In this document: in pieces, positions 44,923-51,642 of the stretch | Position numbering within the stretch: position 1 is the stretch's first letter | How the letters are laid out: every line of letters starts with the position of its first letter | Assembly: GCF_963675815.1 (NCBI RefSeq) | Contig: NZ_OY776574.1 | Location: 2,598,001-2,662,000, forward strand | Origin: an uncultured Desulfuromusa sp. | GTDB lineage: Bacteria > Desulfobacterota > Desulfuromonadia > Desulfuromonadales > Geopsychrobacteraceae | Length of the DNA: 64,000 bases | Direction of reading: 5' to 3' | The notes under the pieces: model-generated | Seen by the model: only the letters and a program-made list of their open reading frames with translations | Database searches by the model: none | Told to the model about the DNA's origin: nothing | Translations under genes and position numbers: made by a program

Positions 44923-44994
44923 CAATGCCATTAAATTCGCTCCCTTCGGTCGCCGGACGCTCGCGAGCTCGCGCCGTTTATGGCGGCGTTCGGC
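44917..44994 (+). other. attC-like recombination site 1
   Basis: The 78-bp site begins with R'' GCATAAC (44917-44923, overlapping the gene's stop) and ends with GTTCGGC (44988-44994). The flanks pair imperfectly (AACAATGCCATTAAA against TTTATGGCGGCGTT, with an unpaired T, as in attC L boxes). R'' is the exact complement of GTTATGC at 44046-44052, which starts this cassette. Such a pair is the hallmark of a mobile integron cassette. Confidence 0.75.
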
Positions 44995-45008
44995 GTCACA
45001 GGTTCGAA

Positions 45009-46043
45009 ATGCCAAATTATAAACGTTCTGCGGTCACTGCGAAGGAAGGTGTAAATTTCGTCCGGAGCGTTGTTGAGGCCTGCAGTTGTCTTTTTATCAA
45101 GATCGAACAAGAGAACGATATTGGTATCGACGCTCTCATCGAATTCATGGAGAACGAGCGGCCTCTAAATAAGCAGATCGCCGTTCAGATTAAGTCGGGT
45201 GCCTCTTACTACACGCCGGAGTCAGGCGACTGCGCATTTCCCATCGGAAGCCATCGTGAGTACTGGGCCCAACATCCTCTGCCTGTCTTTGGCCTTATCT
45301 ACGTTCCTTCGCTGGGCCGTGCGCATTGGGTGGATCTAAAACGCTACCTAAAGGAAAACCCTTGCGCTTCCACCGTACGCTTTGCTGCGACAGATGCTAA
45401 TCGTTTTGACCGGGCGACATTCACGGCTCTCTTCATGCGGGCCGTTCTTGGTCAAACGCCTGTTCTCGGTCTGGAGGAGGCACTTCGGCTGGCGCGTTCG
45501 AACAAAGCTGATGAAATTTTCCTTGGCCTGCTAGTCCTGTTCCGTCGCTATCCAAACAATCTCTCAGGGTGGGGCGAGCTTGTTCGTACATTTTCCGAAC
45601 GGCCAATATCACAGATTCCGCCAGTGCTTATTTACTGGTTAGCCCATATCCCATGGCATGGTGACATTTGGGGGGGTGGCGAGCCCATAGCGCCTGCAAC
45701 ACGGGACCACGTTCGAGAGATTTTTTCTCAATTCACGGCCAACCATGTGATCAAGCTTCTTGCCTTCATCGACCCTGAGGCACAGATAGGCCGTGGTACA
45801 CTTGGACAGTCTGTAGAAGCAATTATTTCGTCATTACCTAGAGCTGTGCCTATGTTGCGGCAGATTGTTGGATCGGTGCAAGTTGATATGCAGCTCCGGG
45901 AGTACGCAGCACTGATACTCGCAATGAACGAGGGAACAGGGGCCCTTCCCGCACTAGTCGCACTTGAAAGTGAGGGTTCCTGGTATGCGGGGGAGATCGC
46001 CAAGCACATCAAAGAGTACGGCGATGTGGATCCGTATGCGTAA
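45009..46043 (+). CDS. DUF4365-domain protein (cassette gene)
   Basis: The 344-aa protein opens with a DUF4365-type domain (about 1-150): NFVRSVVEACSCLFIKIEQENDIGIDALIEF and KQIAVQIKSGASYY are its marks (acidic and QxK residues as in PD-(D/E)xK-like nuclease folds). The C-terminal half is helical and unrecognised. The DNA is more GC-rich than the cassette before it, which suggests a different origin. ATG 45009 lies 15 bases after the attC-like site, with no strong ribosome-binding site; a longer frame from 44925 runs through the attC and is unlikely. Role unknown; a nuclease in defence is possible. Confidence 0.72.
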   Translation: MPNYKRSAVTAKEGVNFVRSVVEACSCLFIKIEQENDIGIDALIEFMENERPLNKQIAVQIKSGASYYTPESGDCAFPIGSHREYWAQHPLPVFGLIYVPSLGRAHWVDLKRYLKENPCASTVRFAATDANRFDRATFTALFMRAVLGQTPVLGLEEALRLARSNKADEIFLGLLVLFRRYPNNLSGWGELVRTFSERPISQIPPVLIYWLAHIPWHGDIWGGGEPIAPATRDHVREIFSQFTANHVIKLLAFIDPEAQIGRGTLGQSVEAIISSLPRAVPMLRQIVGSVQVDMQLREYAALILAMNEGTGALPALVALESEGSWYAGEIAKHIKEYGDVDPYA

Positions 46044-46049
46044 TCTACC

Positions 46050-46070
46050 GTCGAACCCTTATCAGGCCCC
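46050..46070 (+). other. left part of an interrupted attC-like site 2
   Basis: GTCGAAC (46050-46056) complements the start heptamer GTTCGGC of the DUF4365 cassette with one G-U. AACCCTTATCAGGCCCC (46054-46070) recurs with one change at 47891-47907 after the fourth cassette gene. The site is cut by a MITE-like insertion at about 46077, and its right end may be GTTATAT at 46483-46489. Confidence 0.6.
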
Positions 46071-46076
46071 AGAATT

Positions 46077-46371
46077 GGGGGACATAATACCTATTTAGAA
46101 ATCTTGCAAGTGAAAAAAGAAACCGTTAACCTGTTCATTACATACCAATAACATGAAATGATGCTGATCCGGAGGGGATTGATGTCACGTTTTGTACGTC
46201 TGGTTGTTCCAACTTATCCACATCACATGGTCCAGCGTGGTGTCCGTTCCATGGCCATCTTTTCTGATGATCAAGATCGACTTCCTTATCCGGAGAAGTT
46301 AACCGGTCGGGACTTGATGTTGAAAACAGAGGGGAGGCCACGAGTTGACAGGAAATAGGTATTATGTCCCC
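46077..46371. mobile_element. MITE-like element, copy 1 (295 bp)
   Basis: The ends are inverted: GGGGGACATAATACC (46077-46091) and GGTATTATGTCCCC (46358-46371). The inside is an internally deleted REP-associated-type transposase gene: it encodes the start (RFVRLVVPTYPHHMVQRG) and then jumps to the C-terminal end (PRVDRK). It is nearly the same size and sequence as copy 2. It is non-autonomous and lies in the attC-like site of the DUF4365 cassette. Confidence 0.85.
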
Positions 46372-46477
46372 TGAATATTCCGGTATTATGTCCCCTGAAT
46401 ATTCCGGTATTATGTCCCCTGAATATTCCGGTATTATGTCCCCTGAATATTCCGGTATTATGTCCCCCGAATATTCC
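46358..46477. repeat. five tandem 24-bp repeats of the element's right end
   Basis: Five head-to-tail copies of a 24-bp unit (GGTATTATGTCCCC plus TGAATATTCC) run from 46358 to 46477; four are identical and the fifth has one T-to-C change. The first copy is the true right end of MITE copy 1. A minus-strand ORF with a repeated EYSGDIIP peptide is only a by-product. Confidence 0.95.
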
Positions 46478-46482
46478 AAGCC

Positions 46483-46489
46483 GTTATAT
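46483..46489 (+). other. cassette boundary heptamer GTTATAT
   Basis: GTTATAT is the exact complement of ATATAAC (47360-47366), the R'' of the attC-like site after the glycerophosphodiesterase gene. The pair defines the cassette from 46484 to 47415. Confidence 0.6.
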
Positions 46490-46521
46490 TTCTAAGCTGA
46501 CTTTGCCTTAAAGGGTTCATA

Positions 46522-47332
46522 TTGAAAAGTACACTGATTGACAGACTGGTTGAACAAAACAAAGAAAAACCTTTAATACTGGGGCATAGAGGTCTTAGAA
46601 AAGAGAGTGTCCCTGAGAATACAATAATAGCCTTTGAAGAGGCGTTAGAACGTGGAGCTTCGGGTATCGAAATTGATGTAGAATCAACATTGGATGAAAA
46701 GCTCGTAGTTGTAAACCGTTGGTATTTGAAATCGCAATTCGGAATTTTCCCTTGGGAAAAATCGCTTAAAACTATCCAAGATATGTCAAAAAAAAAATGG
46801 CTATGAAGTTCCCACTTTTTCCGAATGTTGTGAATTTATAAAAAGAAATGAAAACGTAATATTTAACGTCGAGATTAAATCGAGTGATTTTTGCATCTGT
46901 CGTACAGCACGAAAAGCTGTAAACATAATACGTCATTATGGCATAGATGATCAGGTCATAATTTCTTCCTTTGATATAAACACCCTTCTGACTACACGCT
47001 TTTTTCATCGCACCATTGAGACAGCATACCTTTTTCGAAGTGTAGATCGTGTCGTTAACCTCGAAGACAGGAAAAAATGGAGTTATAAGGCCAACTCATG
47101 GGTAAATCGAACAGGCATCAAAGGATTTCTTATCGGGGTAGATACTCTTCACCCAGAGATTTCTCTTTTTCCAGATAATTCATCAGAACGAGAAAAATTG
47201 TGGATGAAGGTAGCACGGTGGAAAGGTAAACGCGTCAATACATGGACTGTGGATACGGAAAAAGAGCTATCAAAAGCAATGCTGGCCGGTGTAAGGATTA
47301 TAATTTCTGATAGTGTAAAAACAGGTAGTTGA
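46522..47332 (+). pseudogene. glycerophosphodiester phosphodiesterase-like gene with frameshift
   Basis: The first frame (46522-46806) gives a GDPD start, ILGHRGLRKESVPENTIIAF and GASGIEIDVEST. The homologous reading then continues in the +1 frame from about 46796 (NGYEVPTFSEC, FNVEIKSSD, VNTWTVDTEKEL) to a stop at 47330-47332. The switch is at a run of ten A (46788-46797); nine A would restore one frame of about 269 codons. It may be a mutated gene, or be read by slippage on the A run. The usual HD metal motif after EIDV is also not obvious. It is the third gene of the cassette array. Confidence 0.75.
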
Positions 47333-47359
47333 ATTTATTGTCCAATTTATAGTGAAAAA

Positions 47360-47421
47360 ATATAACCTTGCTGTTGCAGTGGACGGTTCGTAACTCGCCG
47401 CCCCTGAACAGCCCGTTAGCC
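47360..47421 (+). other. attC-like recombination site 3
   Basis: The 62-bp site has R'' ATATAAC (47360-47366) and ends in GTTAGCC (47415-47421). Its arms pair as AACCTTGCTGTTGCAG against CTGAACAGCCCGTT with unpaired bases, and the centre GGACGG/CCGCCC pairs too. The layout (R'', L'', central, L', R') matches integron attC sites. Confidence 0.7.
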
Positions 47422-47460
47422 GTATCGTCACATCGCGCATGAAGAGTTTGGAGAAAAGTA

Positions 47461-47892
47461 ATGCAAAAAACGAACATAGAGCAATTCAGGGTTAAAGGAC
47501 CTAATGTCCGTACAACCAACAAAGCGGAGATGGGTTCAACCGGAAAGATCCCGGGCCTGTGGGGGCAGTTTTATAAATCACACGGCAATCAAACCACGCC
47601 AATTTATGGGGTGTATTCGGACTATGAATCTGACGCAAACGGCGAATTCACGGTTACAGCTGGAACGAAAGCTACCAATTCACAGGAAGAGAATGTTTTT
47701 ATTAAGTCTGGAACATATCTGATATTTCCGGCCAATGGCGTGATGCCCGCAGCAATCATTGACGCTTGGAAAGCCGTCTGGGAGCATTTTTCGAATACAC
47801 AGCCCTATGTGCGAGCATATGAAACAGACTTTGAGGAATACAGCGGACCTGAATCAGCGGCTATTTACATTGGTATTAAAGAACACAGCTAA
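47461..47892 (+). CDS. Cass2-like (integron-associated) effector-binding protein
   Basis: The 143-aa single-domain protein has the GyrI/AraC-type effector-binding fold pattern: an N-terminal strand, GKIPGLWGQFYKS, IYGVYSDYESDANGEFTVTAG, then AIIDAWKAVWEHF and a final RAYETDFEEY and AAIYIGIKE. Members of this group (Cass2) were first found in integron cassettes and bind cationic drug-like molecules. This supports the reading of the region as a cassette array. GGAG precedes ATG 47461. Its ligand and partners are unknown. Confidence 0.8.
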   Translation: MQKTNIEQFRVKGPNVRTTNKAEMGSTGKIPGLWGQFYKSHGNQTTPIYGVYSDYESDANGEFTVTAGTKATNSQEENVFIKSGTYLIFPANGVMPAAIIDAWKAVWEHFSNTQPYVRAYETDFEEYSGPESAAIYIGIKEHS

Positions 47893-47907
47893 CACTTATC
47901 AGGCCCC
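47887..47907 (+). other. left part of an attC-like site 4
   Basis: AGCTAAC (47887-47893, overlapping the stop codon) matches the expected complement of GTTAGCC at six of seven bases. AACACTTATCAGGCCCC (47891-47907) repeats the sequence after the DUF4365 gene. No right half is found before MITE copy 2 at 48014. Confidence 0.5.
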
Positions 47908-48013
47908 TGGCCGTCAAGAGTAAATATAACCATTAACGCAAAAGATTCACCTTTTCGTTCTTTGACAGGCGATTGATCAACCAAGAAACTCCGGGTTCTG
48001 TCTTCGCAGAATC

Positions 48014-48309
48014 GGGAGCCATAATACCTCTTTAGAAATCTTGAAAGTGAAAAAAGAAACCGTTAACCTGCCCATCACATACCAATAGCATGAAATGATG
48101 CTGATCCGGAGGGGATTGATGTCACGTTTTGTACGTCTGGTTGCTCCAACCTATCCACATCACATGGTCCAGCGTGGTATCCGTTCCATGGACATCTTTT
48201 CTGATGATCAAGATAGACTTACTTCAACTGGAGAAGTTAACCGGTCGGGAGCTGATGTTGAAAACAGCGGGGAGGCCATGAGTTGACAGGAAATAGGTAT
48301 TATGTCCCC
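48014..48309. mobile_element. MITE-like element, copy 2 (296 bp)
   Basis: The left end GGGAGCCATAATACC is slightly mutated and the right end GGTATTATGTCCCC (48296-48309) is intact. The inner sequence is almost the same as copy 1, with the transposase start at 48119 and the same internal deletion. The 106 bp from 47908 to 48013 before it hold nothing I recognise. Confidence 0.85.
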
Positions 48310-48359
48310 TGAATATTACTGAATATTTTTTCGTCCAACGGTATGAGACAAGAGGAATC

Positions 48360-49145
48360 ATGATGAATGATGAAATTAAATCGATTCACGAATTTGATCT
48401 GGAATTAATATGTCAATATTATTCAACCTTGGAACGACAGGGTCCAGGCAGTCCAGAAATAACAATTAAAGCTTTGAGTTTTATCGATAATCTAAACGAC
48501 ACATCTCTTATTGCTGACATCGGTTGCGGATCCGGTGGACAGACAATGGTATTAGCTCAGAATGCTCAAGGGAAAATAATAGGACTCGACCTTTTTCCTG
48601 TTTTTATCGATCAGTTCAATACAAATGTTGAGAAACTGAACCTACAAGGTAAAGTGAAAGGTATTACTGGCTCAATGGATGCTCTTCCTTTTCACGAAGA
48701 AGAGTTGGATCTGATATGGTCAGAAGGAGCCATTTACAATATTGGATTTGAACGAGGACTAAAAGAATGGCGCAAATTCCTTAAAGCAGGTGGCTACATT
48801 GCTGTCTCAGAAGTTTCCTGGTTTACAGAAGAACGACCTTCTGAAATAGAAGAATTTTGGGAGGATGCTTATCCTGAAATTGACACAATTCCCAATAAAG
48901 TCAAGCAAATGCAAAAAGCCGGTTATGTTCCGATTGCCACGTTTATTCTCCCGGAAAACTGTTGGACAGAACATTTCTATGAACCACAAGTAAATGCAGA
49001 AAAAAATTTTCTGGAAAAAAATGCAGGCAATAAAACTGCTGTAGAATTTATAGAAAATCAACGGCACGAAACCGAGTTATACTATAAGTACAAAGAATAT
49101 TATGGCTATGTTTTCTATATAGGCAAAAAAACAAAAAAATTATAA
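48360..49145 (+). CDS. SAM-dependent methyltransferase (class I)
   Basis: The 261-aa protein has motif I LIADIGCGSGGQTMVLAQ (about 45-62), the acidic end of strand 2 (GLDLFPVF), and the post-I GSMDALPF with DLIWSEGAIYNIGFERGL. It is a UbiE/Methyltransf_11-type small-molecule methyltransferase; the substrate cannot be told. The start is ATG 48360 or 48363 after AGAGG. The base composition is AT-rich. It lies between MITE copy 2 and an attC-like site, and so may be a fifth cassette gene whose left boundary was lost. Confidence 0.83.
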   Translation: MMNDEIKSIHEFDLELICQYYSTLERQGPGSPEITIKALSFIDNLNDTSLIADIGCGSGGQTMVLAQNAQGKIIGLDLFPVFIDQFNTNVEKLNLQGKVKGITGSMDALPFHEEELDLIWSEGAIYNIGFERGLKEWRKFLKAGGYIAVSEVSWFTEERPSEIEEFWEDAYPEIDTIPNKVKQMQKAGYVPIATFILPENCWTEHFYEPQVNAEKNFLEKNAGNKTAVEFIENQRHETELYYKYKEYYGYVFYIGKKTKKL

Positions 49146-49210
49146 CAAATCATTGAACCGGATTTTAATCCGCTACGCTTCTTAAAAACCAGTAAGTTCA
49201 GTCGTTGTGC
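49140..49210 (+). other. possible attC-like site 5
   Basis: TTATAAC (49140-49146, overlapping the methyltransferase stop) and GTTGTGC (49204-49210) bound a 71-bp stretch whose arms pair partly (AACAAATCATTGAAC against GTTCAGTCGTT). No matching start heptamer GTTATAA is found upstream of the methyltransferase, so support is weaker than for sites 1 and 3. Confidence 0.4.
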
Positions 49211-49233
49211 GCCATACAAAGAGAAAACATAAA

Positions 49234-49282
49234 AAAAGGGGACAGATTTATTTCTTGACCTAAAAATAAATCAGTCCCCTTT
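49234..49282. repeat. solo 49-bp inverted-repeat element
   Basis: AAAGGGGACAGATTTATTT is inverted as AAATAAATCAGTCCCCTTT, with one mismatch and a 10-base loop. It is of the same general style (GGGGAC ends) as the MITE copies but of different sequence. It may be a REP/REPIN-like sequence of another transposase family. Confidence 0.7.
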
Positions 49283-49618
49283 ATTTGCAAAAACTAATTA
49301 TGCGATTTTATATCTGTCGCTTCCGAGTGTCAAACCATTATTTAATAATCTACCTGAATTTACCGTTGTTACTTTTTTGGATGACTTTTCTGTATCGCGA
49401 AAGAAAAGTGGTGCATGCGTAAACAGGTGGACATGCCAAAAGTAGAGATTTTTGGCACAAATACATCAGGAGGCGCTGATGAAAAAGACAGGTTTGACCG
49501 AGAACCAAATCATGAGGCATATCGAATTGAGAGGACAAGGGCGGCGAAGCAAGGTCGGAAAATAAACATGTTCCTTTTTCTACTCTGAACCCATGGCTGA
49601 GTTCAGAGGGGATGAACA
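49283..49618. other. 336-bp stretch with a possible IS3-type remnant
   Basis: The only coding-like item is a 28-codon frame at 49479-49565 (ATG after AGGAGG) reading KKTGLTENQIMRHIELRGQG, similar to the first residues of IS3-family OrfA transposases (KKxRFTExQI). The rest shows no ORF or hairpin. Confidence 0.35.
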
Positions 49619-50800
49619 CTAAAGTGTTGGCTCGATGCGGTTTTCAATCGCTTTCCAGATCAATAAGACCAACAGAGATGTCACCAGGGTCAGCAGGGCA
49701 TAAACCAGTACCGGGTGAGTCCAGCGATAAGTCACGAAGGCCATACACAGGGCTCCGGAAATAAACTGATAAAAGATCAGAAAAGATGAGGCTGAACCGA
49801 CATCAGTTTTTACCAGTCCCAGAATCAGCGCTCCGCTGATAGGGCGGCTGCAGCCGATACTGAATGAAAACAGCGCCATAAACAGAAGGAAAAACAGATA
49901 ATGCTGGGTCGCCAGCAGCAACCCTGTCGCAGCTAGAATACAGCCACATATTGTCAGGGTAATCGCTTTTTTGTCTCCAAAGCGGGTGGCGATTTTTGTG
50001 GCCATGTAGGCACCGCCCATGGAACTGAGGGCATTGAGACCGAAAAACAGGCTGAACATTTTTTCCGAAAGTCCGAATAAGGAAATATAGTAGATGGGTG
50101 AAAAAGCGATAAAACCGTAAAACGGCAAACTCAAAAGTCCCATCCCCAAGCTGGCAAAGATAAATTCCCGATTCCTGAAATGAACACGGTAGCGGGTCAC
50201 CAGATGCAGCAATGGAGTTGTCAGTTTTTCTTGAATTGTCTCGGTAAAACTTAAAGCAATCAACAGCGTAAAGAGAACCATGCTCCCCTGCAGCAGGAAA
50301 ATGAAACGCCAGCTGAACCATTCTAAAAGCAGAGCGCCGATCAACGGAGCGACCATGGGTGCAATGGCAACAATGGTCATCACATAAGCAATCGCTTGTT
50401 GTCGTTCATTCCCGGAAAAGCGGTCACGGATAATCGCCATAACTATAGCTGATGGTGCGGCAGCTCCCGCTCCCTGGAAAATTCGGAACAGAATCAATTG
50501 AGTGATATTTTGTGAAATGGCACAGAGAAAAGAAGAGCAGACAAAAATTATTAATCCGACAATCAGAATCGATTTGCGGCCATATTTGTCGGATAAGGAA
50601 CCAGCGATAAGGATGGAAAAACTAAAAGCAGCAAACCATAATACCAGGGTCAGATTCGCTAAATCTTTTCCCACATTCCATGTGGCTGCAATCTGTGGAA
50701 TGGCAGCCAGATACATGTCCGTTGAAAGTGGCGGCGTTGCTGCCAGCATTGCCAGAAAAATCACATAGAGGGCTTTATGTTTTTCAATATTTAATTTCAT
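49619..50800 (-). CDS. Bcr/CflA-type multidrug MFS exporter
   Basis: The 393-aa protein has 12 predicted membrane helices and the drug:H+ antiporter (12-TM) features: LSTDMYLAAIPQIA in helix 1, motif A GSLSDKYGRKS between helices 2 and 3, FRIFQGAGAAAPSAIVMAI in helix 4, and APMVAPLIGALLL (motif C-like) in helix 5. The Bcr group exports bicyclomycin, sulfonamides, chloramphenicol or peptides; the substrate is unknown. The gene is divergent from a tetR-led RND operon, and its promoter carries twin palindromes, which suggests TetR repression. Confidence 0.9.
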   Translation of the reverse strand: MKLNIEKHKALYVIFLAMLAATPPLSTDMYLAAIPQIAATWNVGKDLANLTLVLWFAAFSFSILIAGSLSDKYGRKSILIVGLIIFVCSSFLCAISQNITQLILFRIFQGAGAAAPSAIVMAIIRDRFSGNERQQAIAYVMTIVAIAPMVAPLIGALLLEWFSWRFIFLLQGSMVLFTLLIALSFTETIQEKLTTPLLHLVTRYRVHFRNREFIFASLGMGLLSLPFYGFIAFSPIYYISLFGLSEKMFSLFFGLNALSSMGGAYMATKIATRFGDKKAITLTICGCILAATGLLLATQHYLFFLLFMALFSFSIGCSRPISGALILGLVKTDVGSASSFLIFYQFISGALCMAFVTYRWTHPVLVYALLTLVTSLLVLLIWKAIENRIEPTL

Positions 50801-50872
50801 ATGTCGGGTTTACCACCAGATGGAATGAATGGAGTGCAAATTTCATTTTTAACAACATGCTCTTGACAGGGG

Positions 50873-50905
50873 TGACTTTATAGTCATAAGGTGACCGTGT
50901 AGTCA
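50873..50905. promoter_or_regulatory. twin palindromic operators in the MFS promoter
   Basis: TGACTTTATAGTCA (50873-50886) and TGACCGTGTAGTCA (50892-50905) are two related 14-bp palindromes with centres 19 bases apart. They overlap a minus-strand promoter: -35 TTGACT (complement of 50901-50906), 18-base spacer and -10 TATAAA (complement of 50877-50882). This layout fits a dimeric TetR repressor, most likely the one encoded at 51040. Confidence 0.75.
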
Positions 50906-50928
50906 ATTGTTAATTCCAAAGAAAAAAT

Positions 50929-50955
50929 AAAGCTGATCGATGACCGATCAGCTTT
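50929..50955. terminator. hairpin between operators and tetR
   Basis: AAAGCTGATCG pairs perfectly with CGATCAGCTTT around a 5-base loop. No T run follows on the + strand; the minus-strand side is followed by T-rich sequence. It may be a terminator or insulator in the divergent region. Confidence 0.5.
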
Positions 50956-51039
50956 GCTATGTGAGGATTTATTCCGCTACTGGTTTTTGCTTCTCCAGTC
51001 AATACAAACAAAAACAAATCAAGAAAATCAAGGGGAAAA

Positions 51040-51642
51040 ATGAAAACAACCGGCCGCAAAAAAATGCTTCTTGATCAGTTGTTGCGAGATGAAATTGTTG
51101 GCGTTGTGCTGAATCTGATCAAACAGGATCAACCGGTTACTATGGATGAAGTTGCCAGAATTTGCGGGGTTGCAAAGGGGACGCTGTATAACTATTTTCA
51201 AAATAAAGATGATTTGATGAATCATGTCCATCGGGTTGTTCTAGAGCCGCTTCTGGAGTCGAATGAAAGGACCCTCGGGGGAGAGGGAAGCCCGTTGAAA
51301 CGTCTCAATGATTTTATCGATAGCGCCTACCGCGTTCACGATGATGTGTGTGTCTATTTCCAGTTTGTCAGACGGAAACAGTCAGCGGAAGTTGTTCTTC
51401 AGGAGCGAATAGAACTTATCCTCCTTCCTTTGGCGAATCTTTGTCAGGAAGGAATAGCGGCTGGAGAGTTTGTCGCATGTGATCCTTTCATCATGGCAGA
51501 AACGCTTTTCGGGACCATCCTCGGGCCGTTAACTTCTTTGCCGTATCGTCCGGATGCTGATTACGATTTGCAACGCATGAAAGAAGATGTGAAGACTTTG
51601 ATCAAAAGAATTGTCATTTTAAAACCGCAGGAGAATGTATGA
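51040..51642 (+). CDS. TetR-family transcriptional repressor
   Basis: The 200-aa protein has an N-terminal TetR helix-turn-helix (about 30-62: TMDEVARICGVAKGTLYNYF) and a variable helical ligand domain. AAGGGGAAAA precedes ATG 51040. Its stop overlaps the MFP start (ATGA at 51639-51642), so it is the first gene of the efflux operon. It likely represses its own operon and the divergent exporter through the palindromes at 50873-50905, with release by exported drugs. Confidence 0.9.
   Translation: MKTTGRKKMLLDQLLRDEIVGVVLNLIKQDQPVTMDEVARICGVAKGTLYNYFQNKDDLMNHVHRVVLEPLLESNERTLGGEGSPLKRLNDFIDSAYRVHDDVCVYFQFVRRKQSAEVVLQERIELILLPLANLCQEGIAAGEFVACDPFIMAETLFGTILGPLTSLPYRPDADYDLQRMKEDVKTLIKRIVILKPQENV

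Noticed and set aside
46358..46477. CRISPR array
   Set aside because: The repeats are directly adjacent with no spacers, and the unit is a transposon end.
46138..46479. Minus-strand ORF with five EYSGDIIP peptide repeats
   Set aside because: It is only the translation of the 24-bp tandem DNA repeat of the element end; there is no ribosome-binding site or gene context.
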